A stretch of DNA of 64,000 bases, from positions 1 through 64,000 of the forward strand of contig NZ_SWJE01000006.1 in assembly GCF_005144415.1 (NCBI RefSeq). The letters are read 5' to 3'. Below are positions 42,134-50,097 of the stretch, piece by piece. A model generated the notes under the pieces. That model saw only the letters and a list, made by a program, of their open reading frames with translations, did no database searches and was not told the origin of the DNA. The DNA comes from Trinickia terrae. Lineage in GTDB: Bacteria > Pseudomonadota > Gammaproteobacteria > Burkholderiales > Burkholderiaceae. The translations under genes and the position numbers were made by a program. Numbering within the stretch: position 1 is the first letter of the stretch; every line of letters starts with the position of its first letter.

Positions 42134-42415
42134 ATGGACATCATCGACCTGGCACGCGCATCGGGCATGCAAGTCATCCTCGACGGCCGCATCGGCAACG
42201 AAATCTATCAAAGCGTGTGCGGCCCGGTGTCCGCGCTCGAGCGCTTCGCGGCGGCTTTGCGCGGCGCACAGGAATGCGCGCGCAACCATCGCGCCGGGCG
42301 CAAGCCGCGGCGAGCCGGCGTTGTGGAAAATTCGAAGGCCGGCTCGACGGCAACTAAGCCATCGCAAGCCGAACCGGCTCGTTCGGATTCCCTATCGATC
42401 CGAACCATTCGCTAG
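42134..42415 (+). CDS. Small hypothetical protein
   Basis: A 93-residue protein starting MDIIDLARASGMQVILDGRI followed by GNEIYQSVCGPVSALERFAA. A purine-rich GTGGGGGCG precedes the ATG. The first 45 residues look structured; the tail is basic and Ser/Thr/Pro-rich. It resembles short Burkholderia hypothetical proteins, but I assign no function. An in-frame GTG 12 bases upstream is an alternative start. Confidence 0.6.
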   Translation: MDIIDLARASGMQVILDGRIGNEIYQSVCGPVSALERFAAALRGAQECARNHRAGRKPRRAGVVENSKAGSTATKPSQAEPARSDSLSIRTIR

Positions 42416-42456
42416 CGGGACGCGACGCCGCGTGGGCATTGCATCAATGCGACGCA

Positions 42457-43086
42457 TCAATCGAGCGACAAACGCAACGCAAAGCCGATCAGCGCGGCCG
42501 AGAACGTCCAGCGCTGCAGCGTCTGTGCGAGCGGATGCGAGCGCATCCAGTCCGAGATCCGCGCGGCGCCGATCGCGTAAACCGCATCGAAGCATGCCCC
42601 TATCGCGACGAGCAGGATGCCGAGCTCCGCCACCTGCAGCGCGACCGGCCCCGCCTCCGGCCGCACGAACTGCGGCAGCAGCACGGAGCAGAACAGTAGC
42701 GCCTTCGGGTTCAGCAGATTCGTCAGCAAGCCCTTGACGAACATCGCGCCCATCGGACGCGCCGAGCGATCCGCGTCCTCTCCGGCCGGCAGCGCGAACA
42801 CGGGGGAGCGGAAAATCTGCACGGCGACATAGGCCAGATACACGGCGCCGCCGTAGCGCACCGCCTCATAGAGCCACGGCGCGCTCTGCAGCAGCGCCGC
42901 GACGCCGCACGCCGACAGCGTCACGTGCGTCGCCCGCGATACCGCCAGCCCGCCCGCGGCGGCGAGCCCGGAGCGCGCGCCGCGTCCGATGCTGGTTTGC
43001 AGGACAAGCGCCATGTCCGGCCCGGGAACGGCGTAGACGACCACCAGCGCGGCGATGAAAACGATCAGCAAATGACTGGAAACCAT
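42457..43086 (-). CDS. LysE/RhtB-family amino-acid exporter
   Basis: A 209-residue inner-membrane exporter with six helices. The N-terminus has the family's VVYAVPGPDMALVLQTSIGRG (VxPGPx motif) and KGLLTNLLNPKALLFCSVLL, which is the second signature. It exports amino acids such as homoserine or threonine; the substrate is not predictable. Length is standard. Confidence 0.93.
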   Translation of the reverse strand: MVSSHLLIVFIAALVVVYAVPGPDMALVLQTSIGRGARSGLAAAGGLAVSRATHVTLSACGVAALLQSAPWLYEAVRYGGAVYLAYVAVQIFRSPVFALPAGEDADRSARPMGAMFVKGLLTNLLNPKALLFCSVLLPQFVRPEAGPVALQVAELGILLVAIGACFDAVYAIGAARISDWMRSHPLAQTLQRWTFSAALIGFALRLSLD

Positions 43087-43315
43087 GATGCGGGCCTGCG
43101 ATGAGAAAGGGGAAAACGGGCTCTATCTTGCAATCAGGGGCGGAGCGATTTCTGGCCATTTTTCACGGCTTAGTCAGCTTGCTTGGCGCTTTCCGCCAAT
43201 TTTCCACAATTCATGGCGAATTCCGGCTACCCGTCGATCCCAGCCGATCGAAGGCCTGCATCCCTCCCCCACCCATGGCATAGTGGCGGCGCCAACGAAC
43301 CATGGAGTCTCCCCG

Positions 43316-43549
43316 ATGAACCACGAACAGGCCCGAGCCGAAGAAACCCGCGCGATGGAGCGCGTCCTCAATGCGACGCGGCAGGTCCAGACTGCGTTCG
43401 CGTCGCTACAGTCGCAGTTCCCGCCGCAAGGCGCGGGCAACCCCTCTCAATTCGCGCTGCAGACCTTCGATGCCGCCTTGCAGGAACTCGAAGACGCACA
43501 AGCCGCCTTCGATGAAATACTGGGCGACCTGCTTGACGGCAATCGTTGA
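43316..43549 (+). CDS. Small helical hypothetical protein
   Basis: A 77-residue acidic protein (MNHEQARAEETRAMERVLNA...), strongly helical, rich in Gln/Ala/Glu, without signal peptide or cysteine. Start ATG 43316 follows GGAGTCTCCCCG. It is conserved-looking in codon use, but of no recognised family. Confidence 0.65.
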   Translation: MNHEQARAEETRAMERVLNATRQVQTAFASLQSQFPPQGAGNPSQFALQTFDAALQELEDAQAAFDEILGDLLDGNR

Positions 43550-43718
43550 ACGAACTATCGGCGCACGCCCCTGTAAGCCTTGAATAGGCGCGCGAGCCTG
43601 GCTCGCCGCGCAAGCCATCGACAGATTCGCGGGCGGAGGCCGGGGCTGACAGTTAGTTGCGATCGATGGATTGCAGCCAATCCTCAGACTATTTTCCAGA
43701 TCTCACCCTAAATATTCC

Positions 43719-43800
43719 AAAACCCTCGCCGTAATACCCCATCAGGCCCCGTTCGACACCGGGCGGACCTTTACAAAACAAACGGCTTTACGAGGGTTTT
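43719..43800 (+). promoter_or_regulatory. Long-range inverted repeat that could sequester the DUF2844 ribosome site
   Basis: AAAACCCTCG at 43719-43728 is the exact complement of CGAGGGTTTT at 43791-43800, which contains the likely Shine-Dalgarno (GAGGG) 6-8 bases before the ATG at 43803. If both lie in one transcript, pairing would hide the ribosome site, a layout typical of 5'-UTR switches. No known riboswitch class is recognised in the 62-base loop. Confidence 0.45.
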
Positions 43801-43802
43801 TC

Positions 43803-44261
43803 ATGCGCTTTAGAGAAGCCGCGGCTTGTGCCGCGATGGCAGCGTTTTGCTTGACGCCGGCGGCGCACGCCGCCCTGGGAGGCACCCCCTCCTATTCCAA
43901 CGACCTCCACCCCACCGCCACCGCAACCGTCGCGACGCAAACCGAGGCCGGCTATTCGATCAACATCACGACGTTCAGCGACGGCCTCGTCGTGCGCGAA
44001 TACATCGCGAGCGGCACGGTGTTCGGCGCGAGCTGGAGCGGCGCGACCATGCCCAGCCTGGGCGAGCTGTTCGGCAGCTACTACACGCAGCTCCAGCAAG
44101 GCGCAGCCGCCTACCGCAACGCCAACGGCGGCTTGAGCATGGTCGTCGTCGACCAGTCGACGCTGTTCGCGCAGGTCGGCGGCCGGGCGGGCGCCTTCAG
44201 CGGGCGCGCCTATCTGCCCCGCGCATTGCCGTCCGGCGTCTCCGCCGACGCCATTCAATAA
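43803..44261 (+). CDS. DUF2844 domain protein (exported)
   Basis: A 152-residue protein with a Sec signal peptide (MRFREAAACAAMAAFCLTP, cleaved after AAHA near residue 23) and a DUF2844 body (LGGTPSYSNDLHPTATATVA, SDGLVVREYIASGTVFGASW). DUF2844 genes nearly always precede DUF3443, as here 12 bp downstream, so the two probably form a secreted or envelope pair. Function unknown. Confidence 0.92.
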   Translation: MRFREAAACAAMAAFCLTPAAHAALGGTPSYSNDLHPTATATVATQTEAGYSINITTFSDGLVVREYIASGTVFGASWSGATMPSLGELFGSYYTQLQQGAAAYRNANGGLSMVVVDQSTLFAQVGGRAGAFSGRAYLPRALPSGVSADAIQ

Positions 44262-44273
44262 GGAGGCGCGCAC

Positions 44274-45530
44274 ATGAAACCGACACGCCTACTCTGGTCC
44301 CTCGCCGCGCTCGTGACGGCGCTTGCCCTGACCGCATGCGGCGGCGGTGGCGGCGGCAGCAGCGGCACCAGCTCGAACTCGTCGACGTCCTCGTCGTCCT
44401 CGTCGAGCACCTCGACCACCACGACGGTCGCCAACGTGCAGACGTTCACCATCGGCTCCAACCCGTTCAGCGTGCCCAATGCGCCGATGACGAGCGTGAC
44501 GATCTGCGTCCCCGGCACGACGACCTGCCAGACGATCGACAACATCCTCGTCGACACCGGCTCGTCCGGCCTGCGCATCCAGTCGTCGGTGCTGTCGATC
44601 GGCCTCACGGCCGCGACCGCGACGGGCGGCGGCACGCTCGCCGAGTGCATGGAGTTCGGCAGCGGCTTCACCTGGGGCTCGGTGCGCAACGCCGATGTGA
44701 AGATCGGCGGCGAAACGGCGTCGAACATTCCGATCCAGGTGGCCGGCGACTCGGTCGGCCCGATACCGACCAGCAACTGCACGGGCGCCACGGAAATGGA
44801 CACGCCGGCGAACATGAACGCCAACGGCATTCTCGGCATCGGCAATCTCGCGCAGGACTGTCCGAGCTGCACGGCAACGGCGAACAACACCACCTACTAC
44901 TCGTGCGCGTCGTCATCGACGGCTTGCACGCTCACCGCAACGCCGTTGACCGCGCAAGTCATCAACCCGGTGGCCGCCTTCTCGACCGACAACAACGGCG
45001 TCGTGGTGCAGTTGCCGGCCGTGACGCAGACAGCGGCGTCCGTCACGGGCACGATGACCTTCGGCATCGGCACCGCGTCGAACAACACGCTCGGATCGGC
45101 GACGATCTTCACGACGCAGTCGGACACGTCGTTCTTCAACTCGACCCTGGGCAGCACGACGACGCCGTTCACGATCATCGACAGCGGCTCGAACGGCTAC
45201 TTCCTGCCGAACACAGGGATTACGCAGTGCAGCGGCAGCACCGGCTGGTTCTGCCCGTCCTCGACGCAGTCGCTGACGGCGACGCTGCAAGGCGTAAGCG
45301 GGAACACCAAGACGGTGAGCTTCTCCATCGCCAGCGAAGCGACGTTGATCGGGACGGGGAATTGGGCGCTCAACGGGCTGGGCGCGAATGTATCGACGAC
45401 GCTGACGACAACGTTCGGCTCGGGCAAGCTCGTGGACCTGGGGCTGCCGTTCTTCTACGGGCGGACGGTGTACACGGCTATCCAGGGCAAGTCGACGCCG
45501 GGTGGAACGGGGCCTTATGTCGCGTTCTGA
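44274..45530 (+). CDS. DUF3443 domain lipoprotein
   Basis: A 418-residue lipoprotein (lipobox LTACGGGGGG, Cys near residue 22) followed by a Ser/Thr-rich linker and the DUF3443 domain. It contains FTIGSNPFSVPNAPMTSVTI, ILVDTGSSGLRIQSS and later FTIIDSGSNGYFLP; the two DTGSSG/DSGSNG motifs are reminiscent of the paired active-site loops of pepsin-like aspartic proteases. Partner of DUF2844 in the same operon. A 12-bp-arm hairpin follows the stop. Confidence 0.92.
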   Translation: MKPTRLLWSLAALVTALALTACGGGGGGSSGTSSNSSTSSSSSSSTSTTTTVANVQTFTIGSNPFSVPNAPMTSVTICVPGTTTCQTIDNILVDTGSSGLRIQSSVLSIGLTAATATGGGTLAECMEFGSGFTWGSVRNADVKIGGETASNIPIQVAGDSVGPIPTSNCTGATEMDTPANMNANGILGIGNLAQDCPSCTATANNTTYYSCASSSTACTLTATPLTAQVINPVAAFSTDNNGVVVQLPAVTQTAASVTGTMTFGIGTASNNTLGSATIFTTQSDTSFFNSTLGSTTTPFTIIDSGSNGYFLPNTGITQCSGSTGWFCPSSTQSLTATLQGVSGNTKTVSFSIASEATLIGTGNWALNGLGANVSTTLTTTFGSGKLVDLGLPFFYGRTVYTAIQGKSTPGGTGPYVAF

Positions 45531-45568
45531 CGGCGAGTTCTCCGCACTGTGACCCGATAGCCCGAACC

Positions 45569-45600
45569 GCTGCGCCCGGTGGAGAGATACCGGGCGCAGC
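45569..45600. terminator. Strong hairpin between convergent genes
   Basis: GCTGCGCCCGGT and ACCGGGCGCAGC form a perfect 12-bp stem around GGAGAGAT, 39 bp after the DUF3443 stop and 11 bp from the LysR remnant's end. No T-run, but position suits a bidirectional transcription end. Confidence 0.6.
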
Positions 45601-45610
45601 ACGATTCACC

Positions 45611-45961
45611 TCATGCGATCGGATCCTCGATAGGCTGAACGATCGCATCGCTCTCCAGCTTCTCCATCAGCGCATCGCGGACCAACGCGACGGGCCGCAC
45701 CAGACGTCCGGACGGCGCGCCATGCACGAGCCGGATACGCAGCACGTTGCGGAAATCCGCTGCATCGACGCGCTGCAGCGACTCGCGGTGCGCGCTGCGC
45801 GCGAGCGCCTCCGGCACCGCGAGCCCGATGCCCAGCCCGCGCGCCACCAGCGAAAGCTGCAGTTCCGATCCGAACGCCTCGACCGCGACATTGAACGGCA
45901 GCCCGGCCGCCGCGACACGCATGAAATCGCGGCGCGAACGTCCGAAGGGCTGATCACTCAT
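45611..45961 (-). pseudogene. 5'-truncated LysR regulator remnant
   Basis: The translation MSDQPFGRSRRDFMRVAAAG continues FNVAVEAFGSELQLSLVARG and LGIGLAVPEALARS, the last third of an LTTR ligand-binding domain. The DNA-binding domain is missing, and upstream the DNA is non-coding up to the NTF2-like gene. It cannot be a functional regulator. Confidence 0.7.
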
Positions 45962-46150
45962 TCGCTTCTCTCCTCTCCTCTCCTCAGAGCCTCGAACATA
46001 CATGGAACCGCACACAATACGGGCTCCAGAACCCGATAATTTGTTTACTCGCCACGCTGGACAGCCGCGAACGTTGCAGGCAACCTTTGCGGCGTGCGAT
46101 ACATCCGTGTCGCTCCGCGCCGCATAGTGCGCCAACGGGGAAATCAGACA

Positions 46151-46630
46151 ATGAGCCATGCCAACGCCGCGCTGATCGAGCGCTTCTACACAGCATTTCA
46201 ACAGCTCGACGCCGAAGGCATGAACGCTTGCTATGCCGGCGACGCTCTGTTCCGCGACCCCGTGTTCGGCGAGCTGCGCGGCAATGAGATTGGCGATATG
46301 TGGCGCATGCTCACGCAACGCGCGCAGGGCTTTTCAGTCTCTTTCAGCGGCGTCGAAGCGACTGCCGAGGCCGGCAGCGCGAACTGGGTGGCAAATTACA
46401 TCTTCACGCAAAGCAAACGGCCGGTCGTCAATCGCGTGCATTCGCGCTTCCTGTTTCGCGACGGCCGCATCGTCGAGCAACACGACGCTTTCGATCTATG
46501 GACGTGGTCGCGGCAGGCGCTGGGCATCAAGGGCGCGCTGCTCGGCTGGACACCGTTCATGAAAGACGCGATCCGGGCTCAGGCAAGAAAAGGACTGGAC
46601 GCGTACCGGGCGAAGGCCGCACGAAGCTAG
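46151..46630 (+). CDS. Nuclear transport factor 2-like (SnoaL-type) protein
   Basis: A 159-residue cone-fold protein: IERFYTAFQQLDAEGMNACY, then DPVFGELRGNEIGDMWRMLT, VNRVHSRFLFRDGRIVEQHD. Family members are limonene-epoxide-hydrolase- or steroid-isomerase-like enzymes or mere binding proteins; no catalytic set can be assigned. Start ATG 46151 fits the family. Confidence 0.9.
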   Translation: MSHANAALIERFYTAFQQLDAEGMNACYAGDALFRDPVFGELRGNEIGDMWRMLTQRAQGFSVSFSGVEATAEAGSANWVANYIFTQSKRPVVNRVHSRFLFRDGRIVEQHDAFDLWTWSRQALGIKGALLGWTPFMKDAIRAQARKGLDAYRAKAARS

Positions 46631-46756
46631 GGCCTGTTCACGCTACGCAATGCTGAACCCGACGCTCGATTGCCTACTGTCGAAAACTGCTGTTATATAC
46701 GGACCATTGCCCGGACAATCCGCCTCATTTCGTCCTGCCCCCTGGAACCGCCGCTC

Positions 46757-47749
46757 ATGAATGCCCGTCAACCGCTACCGTTCTCCGCTCGCGCCATTGC
46801 GCACGAATCCTGCGTGATCCGGCGCTTCGAGAGCGACGACGTCGACGAGCACGCCCGCTCCATGGAAGGCTGGAACCTGCATTTCGACCAGCTCTCGCCA
46901 GGACCCTTCCACGGCTCGCTTCAGGAAATCCGCGTCGACGGCGTGCAGCTGCTGCGCGAGCGCGTCAACCGCGCGCTGCTCAAGCGCGGCGCCGCTTGGC
47001 GAGGCGCGTTGTCGTTCAGCATTCCGCTGGAAGTCGAAGGCGCCGGCTATTGCGGCGGTGCCGCGATGCCGGAGCGCATGCTGCTCGTCTCGGACGCCGA
47101 CTCGCTGCCGGAGTTGCGTACGCCCGATTCGCACGACATCGCCGTGCTCGCGCTCTCGAAGCAATCGCTCGATGCGCTCGCGTCGCTCGACGAGCACGCA
47201 GGCGAACCGCGCGCCGCGGCTCACAGCCTGCGCCTCGTCCCGCTGGCAAGCGCGCGCTACGACGCGCTGAAAACCTTCCTGCTCACAAGCTTCGACGCCG
47301 ACAGCACCGCGCTCGCCTATCCGGAAGCACGCAAGGCGCTGCACGACGCCGTCATGCTCGAACTCGCCGACATCACGAGCGCCGAGGACGGCGTGGTCCG
47401 CCTCGACGAAACGGCGCGCCGCCGCCTCGTCGAGCGCGTGCGCGAGCTGGTCATGTCGCGGCCCGACGCGCCGCTCACCGTGCTCGACATCTGCCGCACG
47501 GTCGGCACGAGCCGCCGCAAGCTGCAGTACTGCTTCGAGGAAATGCTCGGCACACACCCCGCGTACTACCTGCGCGTGCTGCGCCTGAACGCCGTGCGCC
47601 GCGAGCTCGCGCGCCACGCGAGCGACACCGCGTCGGTGAGCGACATCGCGTTCCGCTGGGGTTTCTGCCACCTGAGCCGCTTCGCGACGCACTACCGGCA
47701 GTTGTTCGGCGAACTGCCCTCGGCGACCCTCAAACGCCCGCCTAGGTAA
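46757..47749 (+). CDS. AraC-family regulator (EutR-like), upstream of the amine catabolic cluster
   Basis: A 330-residue activator: N-terminal sensing domain (FESDDVDEHARSMEGWNLHF to about residue 200) and C-terminal AraC domain (VLDICRTVGTSRRKLQYCFE, then VSDIAFRWGFCHLSRFATHY). It is paralogous to the regulator at 58251: both share an F.xDDVD start, a FDQLS.G.FHG segment and the HTH pattern SRR.LQYCFE. EutR-type proteins respond to ethanolamine-like amines. Its stop codon overlaps a pair of direct repeats that look like its own operator for the following operon. Confidence 0.92.
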   Translation: MNARQPLPFSARAIAHESCVIRRFESDDVDEHARSMEGWNLHFDQLSPGPFHGSLQEIRVDGVQLLRERVNRALLKRGAAWRGALSFSIPLEVEGAGYCGGAAMPERMLLVSDADSLPELRTPDSHDIAVLALSKQSLDALASLDEHAGEPRAAAHSLRLVPLASARYDALKTFLLTSFDADSTALAYPEARKALHDAVMLELADITSAEDGVVRLDETARRRLVERVRELVMSRPDAPLTVLDICRTVGTSRRKLQYCFEEMLGTHPAYYLRVLRLNAVRRELARHASDTASVSDIAFRWGFCHLSRFATHYRQLFGELPSATLKRPPR

Positions 47750-47778
47750 TTACCAAGGGGCCCGCCGAGAATTACCAA
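47748..47778 (+). promoter_or_regulatory. AraC-type direct-repeat operator before the catabolic operon
   Basis: AATTACCAA occurs at 47748-47756 and 47770-47778, a 22-bp period (two helical turns) on the same strand, as expected for AraC dimer half sites. It lies 72-102 bp upstream of the first catabolic gene. The link to the adjacent AraC regulator is inferred from position. Confidence 0.6.
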
Positions 47779-47815
47779 AAGCGGATAACGCCCAAAATTT
47801 CGACGTTCCTAGACT

Positions 47816-47840
47816 CCCCGTACACACTCTCACTACGGGG
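47816..47840 (+). promoter_or_regulatory. 5'-UTR hairpin before the outer-membrane transporter gene
   Basis: CCCCGTA and TACGGGG pair around 11 bases and end 9 bases before the ATG, just ahead of AAAGGAACG. It may affect translation or mRNA stability. Confidence 0.35.
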
Positions 47841-47849
47841 AAAGGAACG

Positions 47850-48794
47850 ATGGAAAGCAGTAGACAACCGCGCGCGGGCGCACGCCTCGCCAAGGCCGCG
47901 ACAGCCGCCGCCGCACTGTTCGGGGTGCTTGCGGCCGGCACCGCCCACGCCACCGAGAACGGCGCGCCCACCACGTCTTTCGGCGTATTCGACTTCGGCG
48001 CGGGCATCATGCCTCCGCCCACGCCGGACGGCACCTTCGCGACGCGCTACGCGTTCTACACGGCCCATACGCTGAAAGACAACAACGGCAACAGCGTGCC
48101 GAACAACTTCGGCCTCACGGTCTCGTCGCTGAGCCTCGCGTACATCCGCATGACGAACGTGAAGCTGTTCGGCGCGAACGTCGGCTTCGGGACGATCGTG
48201 CCGTTCCTCAGCATGAACGGCCACCTGACGGCGCAGACGCCCTTCGGCGCGCTCCCGCTCTCCGCCAGCCCGACCAACATCGGCGACGCCGATTTCCAGC
48301 CGCTGATTCTCGCGTGGTCCTCGCGCAACCTGTTCGTCAACGTCGCGTTCCAAGTGCAGGCGCCGACGGGCTCGTACCAGGCGTCGCGGCTCTTCAATCC
48401 CGGCTCGAACCACTGGACGTTCTCGCCGATCCTGGGCGCGACCTACATCACCAACGGCGGCTTCGAAGTCTCGACGAGCATCGAGATCGACCAGAACACG
48501 ACCAACCGCGCCACCGATTACCGCAGCGGCACCGAGTACCGCCAGGAGTTCGCAGCGGGCCAGCACATCGGGCCGTTCACGGCGGGCGTGGGTGGCTACG
48601 TGTACCGGCAGCTCTCCAACGACCACGGCCCGAACGTCGACGGCAACCGCTCGAGCGTCAACGCGCTCGGCCCGGCGTTCAGCTTCTTCGAGCCCGGCAA
48701 GCCCGCCGTGTGGCTGCATGCGTACAAGGAGTTCGACGCGCACAACCGCAGCCAGGGCTACCAGATCGCGCTGCGCGCGGCCATTTCCTTCTGA
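47850..48794 (+). CDS. Outer-membrane transporter, phenol MetA-pathway family
   Basis: A 314-residue beta-barrel with a cleavable signal peptide (MESSRQPRAGARLAKAATAA, cut after GTAHA). The body fits the Phenol_MetA_deg family (FGTIVPFLSMNGHLTAQTPF, FNPGSNHWTFSPILGATYIT, final KEFDAHNRSQGYQIALRAAI). Such channels take up aromatic or other small substrates. First gene of the operon that follows the AraC regulator. Confidence 0.9.
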   Translation: MESSRQPRAGARLAKAATAAAALFGVLAAGTAHATENGAPTTSFGVFDFGAGIMPPPTPDGTFATRYAFYTAHTLKDNNGNSVPNNFGLTVSSLSLAYIRMTNVKLFGANVGFGTIVPFLSMNGHLTAQTPFGALPLSASPTNIGDADFQPLILAWSSRNLFVNVAFQVQAPTGSYQASRLFNPGSNHWTFSPILGATYITNGGFEVSTSIEIDQNTTNRATDYRSGTEYRQEFAAGQHIGPFTAGVGGYVYRQLSNDHGPNVDGNRSSVNALGPAFSFFEPGKPAVWLHAYKEFDAHNRSQGYQIALRAAISF

Positions 48795-48816
48795 GTCACG
48801 AGCGAGGAGTCATGCG

Positions 48817-50058
48817 ATGAACCAGCTCTCCACATTGAGCGATCCGGCGGCCGCCGCGAGCCATCCCAAGGCGGGCGCCGCGCAAGGCGCCGTGCTCCTG
48901 CTCGGCAGCAGTCTCACGATCATGGGCGCCGTGATGATCGCGCCGATCCTGCCGAAGCTCGCGGCCGAGTTCGTGCCGGGCAATCCCGCCGCCGCAGGCC
49001 TCGTGCCGCTCGTCGCGACCGGCCCCGCGCTCGCGATCGCCATCGTCGCGCCGCTTGCGGGGTGGCTGGCGGACCGCATCGGCCGCAAAGCGCTGTTGCT
49101 GCTCGCCACGCTCGTCTACGGCCTCGCGGGCGCGGCTCCCGCCCTGCTGGGCGGCCTCGGCTCGATCCTGCTTGCGCGGCTCGCGCTCGGAGCGGCGGAG
49201 GCGTGCGTGATGACTTGCTGCACCACGCTGATCGGCGACTACTGGCAAGGCGACATGCGCGTGCGCTACGTGAACCGCCAGGTCGTGACGATCGGCGTGG
49301 TCGGCACGCTGTTCTTCGTGATCGGCGGCGCGGCCGGCGAGCATTCGTGGCGCTACCCGTTCTATCTCTACCTGCTGCCGCTCCTGCTCGTGCCGGCCAT
49401 CGCCGCGCTGCTCTGGGAACCGCTGCGCGAGCGGCGGGCCGCGCCTGCCGCCGCCGCGCTGTCCGAAGGCCCGGCGGCGCTGTCCGGCGCCTCGCTCGCG
49501 TTCCTGCTCGCGACCGGCTATCTGCTCGTCTGCATCGGCATGGTCTGCTCGTTCGTCGTCCCCGTGCAGATGCCGCAATTGATGATCGAGATCGGCGAGC
49601 ATTCGTCGACGATGATCGGCATGGCCTCGGGCGTCGGACTGCTCGCGACGCTCGGCGGCTCCATCGCATGGCCGTGGCTGCGCGAGCGCATCGGCCGGCG
49701 TCTCGTCAATTCGCTGCTGCTCGCGATGCTCGCGGCCGGGCTCTATCTGCTCGCGCAGGCGCATACGGTGCAGGCGATTCTCGTGGCCGTCGTCATTCAT
49801 GGCCTCGGCGCGGGGCTTCTCGTGCCCAACGCGATCCTGCCGCTGATGCACAAGCTGACGCTCTCGACGCGCGGACGCGGCCTCGGCGGCTTCACCTCGG
49901 CGCTCTATCTCGGGCAATTCGTGAGCCCGCTCGTCGTGCTGTCGTGCAGCGCCGGCTTCGGTGGACTGAGGCCCGCGATCGTCGCGATCGCAGCAGGCGC
50001 GGCGGCCATCGCGCTCGCGTGGCTGATCGCGGCGCTCAAGTCTCGCGACGACGCTTAG
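48817..50058 (+). CDS. MFS transporter
   Basis: A 413-residue, 12-helix carrier with motif A (GWLADRIGRKALLLLATLVY) and a second-half equivalent (WLRERIGRRLVNSLL). It is 22 bp after the outer-membrane channel gene, so it likely moves the same substrate or product across the inner membrane. Start ATG 48817 has GAGGAG upstream. Closest to drug/aromatic-acid type carriers, but substrate unknown. Confidence 0.92.
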   Translation: MNQLSTLSDPAAAASHPKAGAAQGAVLLLGSSLTIMGAVMIAPILPKLAAEFVPGNPAAAGLVPLVATGPALAIAIVAPLAGWLADRIGRKALLLLATLVYGLAGAAPALLGGLGSILLARLALGAAEACVMTCCTTLIGDYWQGDMRVRYVNRQVVTIGVVGTLFFVIGGAAGEHSWRYPFYLYLLPLLLVPAIAALLWEPLRERRAAPAAAALSEGPAALSGASLAFLLATGYLLVCIGMVCSFVVPVQMPQLMIEIGEHSSTMIGMASGVGLLATLGGSIAWPWLRERIGRRLVNSLLLAMLAAGLYLLAQAHTVQAILVAVVIHGLGAGLLVPNAILPLMHKLTLSTRGRGLGGFTSALYLGQFVSPLVVLSCSAGFGGLRPAIVAIAAGAAAIALAWLIAALKSRDDA

Positions 50059-50097
50059 CGCCGCATCCTCCCCATCGATCAACAGAACCACGCATTC

